A stretch of DNA of 64,000 bases, from the NCBI RefSeq assembly GCF_014656395.1, contig NZ_BNCI01000001.1, positions 1 through 64,000 of the forward strand. Reading direction: 5' to 3'. The notes beneath the pieces are model-generated. The model did not search any database, was not told the DNA's origin, and was given only the letters and a program-made list of their open reading frames with translations. Origin of the DNA: Kordiimonas sediminis (GTDB lineage Bacteria > Pseudomonadota > Alphaproteobacteria > Sphingomonadales > Kordiimonadaceae). Below, piece after piece: positions 36,845 to 46,393 of the stretch (its first letter is position 1; each line of letters begins with the position of its first letter). A program made the translations under genes and the position numbers.

Positions 36845-37091
36845 CTTTATATTGGCGTGCTTGACGCTTCGGGGCATAATCAGCAGACCGTTTGAAAGAA
36901 GATTCTTCTTTTTTAGTGACCGCAATTTTGTTAGCGACAACAGCCTGGGCACGGTCGACTTCCCGCTTCATGTACTCAAGCTCGTTTTTCTTTGAAACAT
37001 CCACATCATCATACTTGACCATAGCATCCGACAGGGCGCCTTCAAGCTGCTGCAGAAATTTAAGCTGTAACTCTAGATCAACTATTGGCAT
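36831..37091 (-). CDS. small helical hypothetical protein
   Basis: 86 residues, not recognised. I chose the second ATG (MPIVDLELQ) because GGAG lies seven bases before it; the first ATG at 37097 is too close to GGAG. It looks mainly alpha-helical and coiled-coil-like (LQLKFLQQLEGALSDAM, MKREVDRAQAVVANKI) with a basic Arg/Lys-rich C-terminus. Convergent with the Flp pilin gene. No signal peptide or membrane segment. Confidence 0.7.
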   Translation of the reverse strand: MPIVDLELQLKFLQQLEGALSDAMVKYDDVDVSKKNELEYMKREVDRAQAVVANKIAVTKKEESSFKRSADYAPKRQARQYKEARV

Positions 37092-37209
37092 TTTCATCTC
37101 CGGTAAACTCTACACGTAACCGGGATAAAATATTCAATTTTCATGCCATCTATTTTATACAATATTTCAAGGAGTTACAATAATCTCACCGTCTTAAGGG
37201 AAGAAAATA

Positions 37210-37236
37210 CCCGGCAAGTGATACTTACCGGGCATC
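37210..37236 (-). terminator. Rho-independent terminator of argJ
   Basis: CCCGGCAAGT (37210-37219) pairs with ACTTACCGGG (37223-37232) over a three-base loop; the minus strand then reads TATTTTC. It lies just after the argJ stop. Confidence 0.75.
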
Positions 37237-37263
37237 AGAGTTTAAAAATTGCAGGTCCTTAAA

Positions 37264-38508
37264 TCAGGACCGGTAATCCGCATTAATAGAGATATATTGA
37301 TGTGTCAGGTCACATGTCCAGACCGTTGAGCACGCATCCCCCACGCCAACATTCAAGATCAAATCAATATGGGATCGTTTCATATAAGCTGCGCCGTCTT
37401 CCTCCTGGTATTTTGAGGAAACCTGCCCATCTGTTGCCACAAGAATGTCACCAAACCAGATAGACAAGGCACTTTGATTTGCCTTTTCACCACTTTTACC
37501 GACTGCCATAACCAGTCTGCCCCAGTTAGGGTCTTCCCCGGCGATGGCTGTTTTCACAAGCGGGCTGTTTGCAATTGACTTAGCGATAATACGCGCTGAT
37601 TCGGTGCTTTCTGCGCCCTTGACGGTTACAGAAATAAGTTTAGTCGCCCCTTCACCGTCACAAACGATCTGTTTCGCCAAATCTTCCATAACGGCAGCGA
37701 ACTTCGCCTTGAAGCCTTGCAAGCGCGGATCTGCCGGATCCGTGATACAGTTTTCATTCGCCGCTTCTCCGGTTGCGAATGCAAGTACCGTATCATTTGT
37801 AGACGTATCACTATCCACCGTTATCGAATTAAAACTTGCCGCATTGGTTTCCGCAAGGATTGCCTGCAGGCAGGCGCTACTGATGTTCGCGTTGGTAAAC
37901 ACAAACCCAAGCATCGTCGCCATATTTGGCTCAATCATGCCTGACCCTTTGGCAACACCTGTAATAGTTATCGCCTTGCCATCTATCTCACAAAGTGTGG
38001 AGGCTGCTTTCGCATAGGTATCAGTGGTACGTATTGCTTCGGCCGCATCACGCACAAGACTGGCGGACAGACCGTCAACAATCTTGGGCAGCGCTTTCTT
38101 AATTGGCGTTACATCCAGCGGCACGCCAATAACCCCGGTCGATGCCAATAATATTTCATCCGGGCTACACCCCAGAACCTCAGCCGCAGCATTTGCTGTA
38201 CTTTGAACGGCAGCAACACCTGCCTTGCCCGTGAACGCATTTGCATTCCCTGCATTGACGACCAGTCCACGCCCCGTACCACCGCTATTTTTCAAAGCCT
38301 GACGGCACCATTCAACTGGGGCTGCAGGCATACTATTCTGTGTAAAAACACCCGCCACCTGCGTCCCCTGGCACAAACGAACCAGCAACAGATCAAGGCG
38401 TCCCTTATATCGCATCCCAGTTGCCATGGCGCCAAACTCGACGCCGGGTATATTATTAACCACAGGAAATGCTTCTGGGGCTAAAGGGGACACAGGAATA
38501 TCGGCCAT
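37264..38508 (-). CDS. argJ: glutamate N-acetyltransferase / amino-acid acetyltransferase
   Basis: Bifunctional arginine-pathway enzyme that transfers acetyl from N-acetylornithine to glutamate (and may use acetyl-CoA). 414 residues. The self-cleavage site and nucleophile lie in KGSGMIEPNMATMLGF (the Thr after MA). The C-terminal GEDPNWGRLVMAVGKSGE is conserved. ArgJ next to secA is a known alphaproteobacterial arrangement. Divergent from secA. Confidence 0.97.
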   Translation of the reverse strand: MADIPVSPLAPEAFPVVNNIPGVEFGAMATGMRYKGRLDLLLVRLCQGTQVAGVFTQNSMPAAPVEWCRQALKNSGGTGRGLVVNAGNANAFTGKAGVAAVQSTANAAAEVLGCSPDEILLASTGVIGVPLDVTPIKKALPKIVDGLSASLVRDAAEAIRTTDTYAKAASTLCEIDGKAITITGVAKGSGMIEPNMATMLGFVFTNANISSACLQAILAETNAASFNSITVDSDTSTNDTVLAFATGEAANENCITDPADPRLQGFKAKFAAVMEDLAKQIVCDGEGATKLISVTVKGAESTESARIIAKSIANSPLVKTAIAGEDPNWGRLVMAVGKSGEKANQSALSIWFGDILVATDGQVSSKYQEEDGAAYMKRSHIDLILNVGVGDACSTVWTCDLTHQYISINADYRS

Positions 38509-38624
38509 TTTATATCTCGCTAATCAGTTACTGGAGTGCGGCGCATGATGACGACATTTCAGCACTGCATCAAGAAATACTGTCTTTAATATGCAAAATA
38601 TATGAAATGCTGGCTATCCGCTGG

Positions 38625-38653
38625 TTGACAGGGCTCCCAGAGGCTCTTATCTG
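38625..38653 (+). promoter_or_regulatory. candidate secA promoter (TTGACA-N17-TATCTG)
   Basis: A perfect -35 TTGACA at 38625-38630, a 17 bp spacer and TATCTG at 38648-38653, about 88 bp before the secA ATG. A GACAGG...CCTGTC inverted repeat (about 38680-38710) follows in the leader. Confidence 0.5.
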
Positions 38654-38740
38654 TGCCTGACGTATTATTTTCATTAAAACTGCGCGACAGGCGACCAACC
38701 ACTCCTGTCCGGATGCAGAAAACAGGGTCGGGAACACAGT

Positions 38741-41527
38741 ATGCTAGGACTTGGCAAAATCGCAAAAAAAATATTTGGTAGTGCCAATGATCGCTATCTG
38801 GCTAAATTGCAGCCAAAAATTGAAGCAATTAACGCGCTTGAGCCAGAGTTTGAAGCACTCTCCGACGATGATCTGAAAGCAAAAACTGCCGAATTCCGTT
38901 CACGACTGGAAGCTGGTGAGACCACTGACGACCTTCTTGTTGAGGCATTTGCAACCGTCCGGGAAGCTGCCAAAAGAACCCTTGGCCAGCGACACTACGA
39001 TGTCCAGCTTATTGGCGGCATGGTCCTGCATGACAATAGCATCGCGGAAATGCGAACAGGTGAAGGTAAAACACTTGTAGCCACACTCGCAGCTTATCTG
39101 AATGCCCTACCCGGCAAAGGCGTCCATGTTGTAACCGTAAACGACTATCTGGCAGAACGTGATTCAAGCTGGATGAGCCAGGTATATGGCTTCCTTGGCA
39201 TGACAACAGGCGTCATCCTGCCCATCCTTGATGCGCAAGCCCGACAGGAAGCATACGCCGCAGATATTACATACGGTACTAACAACGAATTTGGTTTTGA
39301 CTATCTGCGTGACAATATGAAATTCCACCGTCAAGAGATGGTACAACGCGAATTCGCGTTTGCCATTGTCGATGAGGTGGACAGCATTTTGATCGACGAG
39401 GCGCGAACCCCTCTGATTATCTCCGGACCAACCGAAGACAAATCCGAGCTTTATGTCACGATCAACGACATCATCGCCAATATCTCTGAAGAAGATTACG
39501 AGAAAGACGAAAAGTCCCGCCACGTAGCCTTGACGGATGATGGTATGGAAAAGGTCGAAGGCATTCTGCGTGATGGTGGTTTCATGGAAGGGGAAAGCCT
39601 CTATGACTATGAAAACACGGCACTGGTTCATCATGTTGATCAGGCACTGAAGGCCCACGTCCTGTTCGAACGTGACAAAGACTATATCGTCAAGGACAAC
39701 AAAGTCATCATCATTGATGAATTCACAGGTCGGATGATGGATGGCCGACGCTACAGCGGTGGTCTGCATCAGGCTCTGGAAGCAAAAGAGAAAGTTGATA
39801 TCCAGCCCGAGAACCAGACGCTGGCATCTGTAACGCTGCAGAATTATTTCCGCATGTATCCGAAACTATCCGGCATGACAGGTACTGCAGAAACAGAAGC
39901 AGAAGAATTTGCAGAAATTTACGGTCTTGGGGTTATCGAAATCCCCACCAATGTCGAAGTGCAGCGTAAAGATGAGCATGACGAGTTTTACCGGACAGAA
40001 ACGGAAAAATATGAAGCAATCGTCCGCGACATTGCAGATGCCCAGGAACGTGGCCAGCCAGTTCTTGTCGGTACTGTTTCCATTGAAAAGTCTGAGGTTC
40101 TATCAGCCTTCCTGCACCAAAAGAAGGTAAAACACCAGGTTCTGAATGCACGCTATCATGAACAGGAAGCCTATATCATTGCACAGGCAGGCCGCCTTGG
40201 TGCTGTAACCATTGCAACGAATATGGCTGGCCGTGGTACTGACATCCAGCTTGGCGGCAATCTCGACATGATGATTGATCAGGCAACTCAGGGTATCGAA
40301 GATGCTGCAGAGATCGCAAAAATTACCAGTGAAATCAAAGCACAGGTAGAAGAAGAAAAAGCAAAGGCCCTTGAAGCGGGTGGCCTGTATGTCATGGGCA
40401 CCGAACGCCATGAAAGCCGCCGTATTGATAACCAGCTTCGTGGTCGTTCCGGTCGTCAGGGTGACCCTGGCCGGTCTAAGTTCTACCTGTCTCTGCAGGA
40501 TGACCTGATGCGCATCTTCGGACCTGAACGCATGGACGCCATGCTTGTTAGGCTCGGCATCGAAGAAGGCGAGGCAATTATCCATCCATGGATCAACAAA
40601 GCCATCGAGAAAGCACAGCAAAAAGTCGAAACACGCAACTACGACATCCGGAAAAATCTCGTTAAATATGATGATGTTATGAATGACCAGCGGAACGTTG
40701 TTTATGAGCAGCGCCGTGAAATCATGGATGCCGACGATGTGTCCGAGACAATCAAAGATATGCGTACAGATGTTGTCTATAATCTGGTTGATACCCGCAT
40801 CCCGCCAAAGTCCTATCCTGAGCAGTGGGACATGGACGGCCTAGCAGAAGACTGTGTGAAAATCCTTGGCATGGATCTGCCTGTCAAAGAGTGGGCCGAG
40901 GAAGAAGGTATCAACGAAAAAACCATCATCGAACGCATTGAAAATGCTGTTGATCAGATGATGAGCGCCAAAGCAGTCAATTACGGAACGGAACTGTGGC
41001 GTTCAGTGGAGAAAAGTCTGCTGTTGCAGGTTGTCGATCAGGAGTGGAAAGACCACCTTGGTAATCTGGATCACTTACGTCAGGGCGTGGGCCTGCGCTC
41101 TTACGGTCAGCGTGACCCGCTTAATGAGTATAAAACAGAGGCATTTTCACTGTTTGAAAGCATGCTTTATCACACACGTGAAAGTGTAACGAGCCTGCTG
41201 GCACGCGTTGAACTGGCACCGCAGGTAGACCCTGCTGCGCTTGAGCCAGAAAGCCCAAGCGTATTCCAAGAGTCGCACGCAAATCCGACGACCGGTGAAA
41301 ATGAGATGGCCGCTGGCTTTGACCCCAACGACACATCAACATGGCACAATGTACCGCGCAACGCACCCTGCCCGTGTGGATCAGGCGAGAAATTCAAGCA
41401 TTGCCACGGAAACTTTTCTGACGGACAGCCCGGAGCCCTGAAAAATCCTTTTGAAGGGGTTGGCAGAAATGAACCCTGCCCCTGTGGCTCCGGCAAAAAG
41501 TTTAAGCATTGTCACGGTGCTGTATAA
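38741..41527 (+). CDS. secA: preprotein translocase ATPase SecA
   Basis: Motor ATPase that drives unfolded preproteins through SecYEG. 928 residues: [20 protein letters not shown] (Walker A), [18 protein letters not shown] (Walker B), [26 protein letters not shown], and [12 protein letters not shown]. Unusually, the C-terminus carries two copies of the zinc-binding SEC-C motif: [17 protein letters not shown] and [17 protein letters not shown]. Most SecA proteins have one. Confidence 0.98.
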   Translation: MLGLGKIAKKIFGSANDRYLAKLQPKIEAINALEPEFEALSDDDLKAKTAEFRSRLEAGETTDDLLVEAFATVREAAKRTLGQRHYDVQLIGGMVLHDNSIAEMRTGEGKTLVATLAAYLNALPGKGVHVVTVNDYLAERDSSWMSQVYGFLGMTTGVILPILDAQARQEAYAADITYGTNNEFGFDYLRDNMKFHRQEMVQREFAFAIVDEVDSILIDEARTPLIISGPTEDKSELYVTINDIIANISEEDYEKDEKSRHVALTDDGMEKVEGILRDGGFMEGESLYDYENTALVHHVDQALKAHVLFERDKDYIVKDNKVIIIDEFTGRMMDGRRYSGGLHQALEAKEKVDIQPENQTLASVTLQNYFRMYPKLSGMTGTAETEAEEFAEIYGLGVIEIPTNVEVQRKDEHDEFYRTETEKYEAIVRDIADAQERGQPVLVGTVSIEKSEVLSAFLHQKKVKHQVLNARYHEQEAYIIAQAGRLGAVTIATNMAGRGTDIQLGGNLDMMIDQATQGIEDAAEIAKITSEIKAQVEEEKAKALEAGGLYVMGTERHESRRIDNQLRGRSGRQGDPGRSKFYLSLQDDLMRIFGPERMDAMLVRLGIEEGEAIIHPWINKAIEKAQQKVETRNYDIRKNLVKYDDVMNDQRNVVYEQRREIMDADDVSETIKDMRTDVVYNLVDTRIPPKSYPEQWDMDGLAEDCVKILGMDLPVKEWAEEEGINEKTIIERIENAVDQMMSAKAVNYGTELWRSVEKSLLLQVVDQEWKDHLGNLDHLRQGVGLRSYGQRDPLNEYKTEAFSLFESMLYHTRESVTSLLARVELAPQVDPAALEPESPSVFQESHANPTTGENEMAAGFDPNDTSTWHNVPRNAPCPCGSGEKFKHCHGNFSDGQPGALKNPFEGVGRNEPCPCGSGKKFKHCHGAV

Positions 41528-41551
41528 CCGGCAACGCAAAGCGATACTCCC

Positions 41552-41581
41552 AAAAGGGTCCAGTCTCTGGGCCCTTTTTTT
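41552..41581 (+). terminator. Rho-independent terminator of secA
   Basis: AAAGGGTCC and GGGCCCTTT form a stem with one U-G pair, followed by a run of T. Confidence 0.85.
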
Positions 41582-41706
41582 ATGCCCGAAAAACCGCCCA
41601 GTGGCCTCAGGCTTTTCTTCAAATGAATATAATATGAATAAACGGCTCAGAGTTCGGTCAGTCATATCGCGCTAAGGTCACCTTGTAACAAGCAAGGAGA
41701 TCAGAC

Positions 41707-42459
41707 ATGGCTAGCCCAACAGCACTTATGAAAACCCTGACAGCCAGCATACTGTTTGCTGGCACTATGACAATCATGTCAAATGGTGTAGCGGCATCAC
41801 CAGCACCTGATCATCCCCAGTCTGGCTACGGTAGATATTATGATGAATATTACCGCCCGCTGACCGTTTATATTGATTTTGATGGCCCACAGCGTGAACG
41901 CCGCGAAGAACGTATTGAAAGAAGACTAGTAGATGCAATACAGCGCAGACTGGATAGACCTGTTCGGTTTACTGACAGTCGCCGCCGCGCTGATATGATT
42001 ATCAAGGCACGTGAGCTTGATTATGATCTGTCGTTCCGCATTACAGATGTAGACCGAAAGGATAAAAGCTACGACAATCGCTACCGATACGGCCATGGCC
42101 GGTGTGGTAACCTTTATAAAGCGTATTATGACCGTATTGAGGAAAAAGGCACCGCATATTACCGCTACCAATTATCAGTTCGCCTGAAAGGTGAAATGCG
42201 GTTCAAAGATGAGTTCCGGGGACGTGCCAGAGAAGATTTTAAATACGGAAGAAATCTGCGCGCAGCAACCAATTGCGGGATCAGACCAACCGATATTTAC
42301 CCATCTTCAAAGGTAGCGCGTTTGTTTGAAAAGGCTTCCCCCGGTTACAGACACACGGTTGCACGCGAAATACGCCGTGAAACTTTAGATGATCTGGGGC
42401 GGCAAATTGCTCGTATCATTAATAGGACGACAAAACAGATAGCAGATGCCTCTTGGTAA
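41707..42459 (+). CDS. exported basic protein of unknown function
   Basis: 250 residues. A signal peptide-like N-terminus ends near VAASPAPDH (start at 41707 with AAGGAGAT upstream, or MKTLTASI seven codons later). The mature part is rich in Arg and Tyr (RREERIERRLVDAIQRRLDR, YGRYYDEYYRP) and includes a two-cysteine segment. I do not recognise the family. Transcribed alone after the secA terminator. Confidence 0.8.
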   Translation: MASPTALMKTLTASILFAGTMTIMSNGVAASPAPDHPQSGYGRYYDEYYRPLTVYIDFDGPQRERREERIERRLVDAIQRRLDRPVRFTDSRRRADMIIKARELDYDLSFRITDVDRKDKSYDNRYRYGHGRCGNLYKAYYDRIEEKGTAYYRYQLSVRLKGEMRFKDEFRGRAREDFKYGRNLRAATNCGIRPTDIYPSSKVARLFEKASPGYRHTVAREIRRETLDDLGRQIARIINRTTKQIADASW

Positions 42460-42471
42460 ATGCTTGTATAG

Positions 42472-42590
42472 GCGCCCAGAGTTAGACCCCCGGGCGACAG
42501 GGTACCATACCCCATATGCAGCTGTTCCCTCGCTGAAGCTGTACCCTGTAGCCCCCTATGGCACCCGAACTATCGGGTGCCATTTTTTAC
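42472..42590 (+). ncRNA. candidate structured RNA or structured 3' UTR
   Basis: Three nested or successive stems occur in 119 nt: CGCCC/GGGCG (42473-42477 with 42492-42496), ACAGGGTAC/GTACCCTGT (42497-42505 with 42541-42549) enclosing a small CAGC/GCTG hairpin with a pyrimidine-rich loop, and the terminator at 42558-42588. I saw no clear promoter directly upstream, so it may be a processed 3' UTR of the exported protein gene. I do not recognise it as a known RNA class. Confidence 0.35.
42558..42588 (+). terminator. strong Rho-independent terminator
   Basis: ATGGCACCCGA pairs perfectly with TCGGGTGCCAT over the tetraloop ACTA, followed by six T. It closes whatever is transcribed rightward from 41707 or from the candidate RNA. 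Confidence 0.92.
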
Positions 42591-42601
42591 CGCTTCCCAA
42601 C

Positions 42602-43426
42602 CTAGATAAGCCCCAGTTTTTGCTTTGCCCGATTGATAAAGTCCTGATCGACATGAGGCGGTGTAATATCCACATCATGTGCGAGTGCATCTGTTATGCA
42701 GCGCAAAACAGCGATACGGGCATACCATTTTCTTTCCGCTGGAATCACATACCAGGGCGCTCGCACTGTGGAGGTATGGTCAAACATATCTTCAATGGCC
42801 TGCGTATACGCCGGTATTTGTTGATGATTTCGAATATCTTCATCCGTTAACTTCCACTGCTTGGCCGGGTCGTCAAGCCGTTGTTCAAACCTGCGAAGCT
42901 GTTCCTTGGGCGAGATATGCAAAAATATTTTCACTAAGCGGACACCGTCATCAAGCAGCATCGTCTCAAGCGCCTTGATTTCACCGTAGGCGCGCATCCA
43001 ATCTTGCTGCGGGATCAAGCCGTCCACACGTTCAATAAGAACCCTACCGTACCAGGACCGGTCAAATACTGTTGTATGGCCCTCAGAAGGAAGATGTTTA
43101 AAAAAGCGCTTTAAATAATTCTCTGAGCGTTCAAGCGGTGTCGGGGCAGACACATTCACAACCGACACGCCGCGTGGGTCCAGCTTTTCTGTTACTCGCC
43201 GAATGGCACCGCCCTTGCCCGCCGCATCCCAGCCTTCGAAGATGATCACAGCCTTACGCTGTTGATGATAATAGGCCTGCTGAATATGCAGCATTTGCAG
43301 TTGCAGTGCATGCAGTTGACGGCTGTAGACACTTTTATTGGCAACAGAGAAAGCGCCCAGATCAATGGCAGATAATTTCTGCCCGCTCTGCGCTATATAG
43401 TGGTCTGATACCCGCTTGCCTGCCAT
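42602..43426 (-). CDS. ppk2: polyphosphate kinase 2 family protein
   Basis: Transfers phosphate between polyphosphate and nucleotides. 274 residues from MAGKRVSD (an in-frame GTG five codons earlier is possible). The Walker A is GWDAAGKGGAIRR, the Walker B region DRSWYGRVLIERV, and the lid region FEQRLDDPAKQWK. A single PPK2 domain fits class I or III enzymes that mainly phosphorylate nucleoside diphosphates, but class cannot be fixed by eye. Confidence 0.93.
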   Translation of the reverse strand: MAGKRVSDHYIAQSGQKLSAIDLGAFSVANKSVYSRQLHALQLQMLHIQQAYYHQQRKAVIIFEGWDAAGKGGAIRRVTEKLDPRGVSVVNVSAPTPLERSENYLKRFFKHLPSEGHTTVFDRSWYGRVLIERVDGLIPQQDWMRAYGEIKALETMLLDDGVRLVKIFLHISPKEQLRRFEQRLDDPAKQWKLTDEDIRNHQQIPAYTQAIEDMFDHTSTVRAPWYVIPAERKWYARIAVLRCITDALAHDVDITPPHVDQDFINRAKQKLGLI

Positions 43427-43462
43427 AGTGTTTACCCGCACCAGTTTCGTACCAGTAAGACA

Positions 43463-45178
43463 CTACCCCGTACGCACGCAGATATCTATATTCTCATATT
43501 CAGGAAACTCGGTTGTAAAAGCCTTTTTCAGGTAGCCTTCTACTTTTTCATCCATTTTAGTGCTTGTTTCCCCCACACGTATTTCCAGTTTCAAACTTTG
43601 TGTTTCCCAATCGGAATCGATCAGCAAGTGACGCGGTGCTGACCCGTCCACAGAGGCCATTGGTTTTTCTGCTATATTTTGATCAGAGACCAAAAGCCTA
43701 TAATCCAAATCGTTCAACAGGGTATCTTCCAAACGGTCTCGGAAGAAAGTTATTAGCCGTTGGCTTTTACGTTTTTTCAGTACCGCAGAACACCGACGAA
43801 ATCCCTCTTCAATCAACTCTGCTGCACGTGATTGAGGAATATTTAAGTTATAGAAGCTATCAGCACGCTGATGGAAATGACTTCGGTATTCGTTGTCTTC
43901 CGGGTTCAAAAGCCCAGATTTAAGGCAATAATCAAATATCGGTGTACCTGGAAGTGGCGTTAGAACACTAAGGGCCGGGTTGTCTGGCTCACACTCTTCC
44001 ATGAAATCAAGAGTTTCCAATATATCTTCTTCCGTTTCCCACGGAAATCCAATGATAAAGAACATTGTCAGTGACAGACCCTCAGACCGTATAATCTCGG
44101 CTGCACGCCTGATACTTTCTAAACTGGATCCTTTTGCAACTTGCTTTAATGACCGCTGCGATCCGCTTTCTGCACCTATTGCAATAGCAACGCATCCAGC
44201 CTCTTTAAGGTTTCTAACCAGTTCCTGAGTAATGACATTAGGGTGGATTTCACACCACCACCGAAACTCCTCTCTGGGAAGAGATGCCAAACCAGCCTCT
44301 TTAAACTTGTTGCACATATCGATAGCAACCGACTGCTTCGTCACCAGACAATCATCCTGGAAAGAGAAAAAGTTAGTACCAAACTCGCGTTTGATCGCCC
44401 ATATCTCCTCAACCAATCGGTCATGAGACATCCGTCTGACTTTACGGGTCCAGGTACCGCGACTGTCACAGAACGAACAACCGTATGGACACCCCCTAGA
44501 GGTAAAGAGTAGCCCAAAATCATTTGGTGACATCAAGTCTGCATTTAAAACTACATTTCGGGCAGGAAATGGAATGTCATCAATATTTTCGACATAGGGC
44601 CGCATGGGATTCGTGATCAGCTTACCATCAGAGAGATAGGATATGCCTTTCAGTGCCGAGTAATCACGGCCTTCCTCAATACACTTTACAAGTTCAACAA
44701 ACGTGACCTCTCCCTCACCGCGCACGACAATATCTGGTTTCACAATACGCAGTACATCCTCGGGGCACGATGATGCATGGGGGCCACCCGCAACGATTAC
44801 TGCCTGCGGGAATTCATTGCGAATACGCTCCACCAATATCTTGGAAATGAAGAATTTAGCAGTCCGAATAGAAATCCCGATAACATCCGGGGAATGTTCA
44901 TTTAAGGTTTCAATCACATACTTATAGCAAAGGTCCTCTGCATCCTTAACCCTGCTTTCAAAAAGATGAAATTTCTGAACTTCATTGTGCCTGTCTTTGC
45001 CGCTAGGCGGTAGAAACTTACCAGGTACAATGTCCGCATTAAGAATATGCACATTTGAATATCCATGCGCCTGCAAGCTCCCCGCTAAGTAAGCCAACCC
45101 AAGCGGCAGTCCATTTTGACTTTCATCCAGAAACGAAAAAAAAGGTGGGTCAATAAGTACGACTGAAAAGTTTTTCAT
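43463..45178 (-). CDS. B12-binding-domain radical SAM protein
   Basis: 571 residues. The N-terminal ~150 residues look like a cobalamin-binding Rossmann domain (LIDPPFFSFLDE, VIVAGGPHASSCPED). The radical SAM cluster motif CPYGCSFC follows, then TIM-barrel features such as FQDDCLVTK and TPLPGTPIFDYC. The family includes methyltransferases and cyclases such as HpnP and BchE, so the reaction is not predictable. It stands alone between PPK2 and nrdB, in sequence that looks slightly more A/T-rich than its neighbours. Possibly transferred. Confidence 0.88.
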   Translation of the reverse strand: MKNFSVVLIDPPFFSFLDESQNGLPLGLAYLAGSLQAHGYSNVHILNADIVPGKFLPPSGKDRHNEVQKFHLFESRVKDAEDLCYKYVIETLNEHSPDVIGISIRTAKFFISKILVERIRNEFPQAVIVAGGPHASSCPEDVLRIVKPDIVVRGEGEVTFVELVKCIEEGRDYSALKGISYLSDGKLITNPMRPYVENIDDIPFPARNVVLNADLMSPNDFGLLFTSRGCPYGCSFCDSRGTWTRKVRRMSHDRLVEEIWAIKREFGTNFFSFQDDCLVTKQSVAIDMCNKFKEAGLASLPREEFRWWCEIHPNVITQELVRNLKEAGCVAIAIGAESGSQRSLKQVAKGSSLESIRRAAEIIRSEGLSLTMFFIIGFPWETEEDILETLDFMEECEPDNPALSVLTPLPGTPIFDYCLKSGLLNPEDNEYRSHFHQRADSFYNLNIPQSRAAELIEEGFRRCSAVLKKRKSQRLITFFRDRLEDTLLNDLDYRLLVSDQNIAEKPMASVDGSAPRHLLIDSDWETQSLKLEIRVGETSTKMDEKVEGYLKKAFTTEFPEYENIDICVRTG

Positions 45179-45352
45179 AGAGACACCCTTACATAGGTTA
45201 GTAGCTAAGCTTCACGTCTAAAGCTCGGCGACAAATGCCCCCAATTCAGTCTACGCTAACACACGCAACCACCATGAAAGAAATAAATATTACATTAATC
45301 ACTTTTAAGGTGTATTCTATCTTGCAATGCGGATATTCTGTGTGAATTCACA

Positions 45353-45383
45353 TAAAAAAGGCCGCCTACAGGCGACCTTTTTT
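45353..45383. terminator. bidirectional terminator downstream of nrdB
   Basis: GGCCGCC and GGCGACC form a 7 bp stem with one wobble, with a run of A before and a run of T after, so it can end transcripts from either side. nrdB ends just to the right and reads into it. Confidence 0.85.
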
Positions 45384-45407
45384 CTTACTAGGTAGAGATA
45401 CCGCGCT

Positions 45408-46367
45408 TTATTCGAACGCTTCGTCCCACGAGCCAGTTGTGGCAGCTTTAGAGTATTCCGTAGCCCGGTTTTCAAAGAAGTTTGTATGCTCAACCGCATT
45501 AAGCATGACATCAAGCCACGGCAGCGGATTCTTCTCCACATGATATATTTTGTCCAGACCCAGCTGGATCAGACGCCGGTCTGCAATATAGCGGATATAC
45601 TGTTTAACCTCTTCAGCTGTCAGGCCTTCAATCGGCCCCATCCCAAACGCCAGATCGATGAAAGCGTCTTCATGCTCTACGATAGTTTTGCAGGCCTCGT
45701 ACATCTGGTTGATCAAATCATCATCCAGAATTTCAGGGTTTTCAGACGTTAAAGTGTGGAAAAGCTTGATAACACTGTCACAGTGCAGGCTCTCGTCACG
45801 TACGGACCAGGTTACAATCTGGCCCATCCCCTTCATCTTATTAAAACGCGGGAAGTTGAGCAGCATCGCGAAACTTGCAAAAAGCTGCAACCCTTCCGTA
45901 AAGGCACCGAAAACAGCAAGCGTCAGAGCAGTCGACTTCAGATCATCTGAATTAAACTGCTGCATGTAATCATATTTATCCTTCATTTCCTTATACTTAA
46001 GGAATGCAGAATATTCAGCCTCAGGCATGCCAATTGTATCAAGAAGGTGCGAATAGGCTGCAATATGGATTGTCTCCATATTGGAAAAAGCACTTAGCAT
46101 CATCTGGACTTCTGTTGGCTTGAACACCTGCGTATAATGCTTCATATAGCAGTTATTCACTTCGATATCGCTTTGCGTGAAGAAGCGGAAAATCTGGGTA
46201 AGCAGATTTTTCTCGCTTGGGCTAAGCGATCTGGCCCAGTCACGCACATCCTCTGCCAAAGGAACTTCCTCAGGCAACCAATGGATTTGCTGCTGTTTTA
46301 ACCAGGCTTCATAAGCCCATGGATACCGAAAAGGTTTATAAACATGACGTTCTTCAAGAAGTGACAT
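45408..46367 (-). CDS. nrdB: ribonucleotide reductase class Ia, beta subunit
   Basis: Radical-generating subunit that forms deoxyribonucleotides together with NrdA. 319 residues: SDIEVNNCY carries the first iron ligand, NMETIHIAAYSHLLD the next ligands and the likely radical tyrosine, and HCDSVIKLFH and EDAFIDLAF further ligands. There is no N-terminal ATP-cone extension. It follows the GNAT gene by 26 bp, so all three genes from nrdA probably form one unit. Confidence 0.97.
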   Translation of the reverse strand: MSLLEERHVYKPFRYPWAYEAWLKQQQIHWLPEEVPLAEDVRDWARSLSPSEKNLLTQIFRFFTQSDIEVNNCYMKHYTQVFKPTEVQMMLSAFSNMETIHIAAYSHLLDTIGMPEAEYSAFLKYKEMKDKYDYMQQFNSDDLKSTALTLAVFGAFTEGLQLFASFAMLLNFPRFNKMKGMGQIVTWSVRDESLHCDSVIKLFHTLTSENPEILDDDLINQMYEACKTIVEHEDAFIDLAFGMGPIEGLTAEEVKQYIRYIADRRLIQLGLDKIYHVEKNPLPWLDVMLNAVEHTNFFENRATEYSKAATTGSWDEAFE

Positions 46368-46393
46368 AGATCTCTTACCGTTCTAAATTTTGG

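Noticed and set aside
42472-42590. tRNA, SRP RNA or 6S RNA
   Set aside because: There is no T-loop TTCGA, no GGAAGCAGC-type SRP loop, and the length and pairing do not fit 6S RNA.
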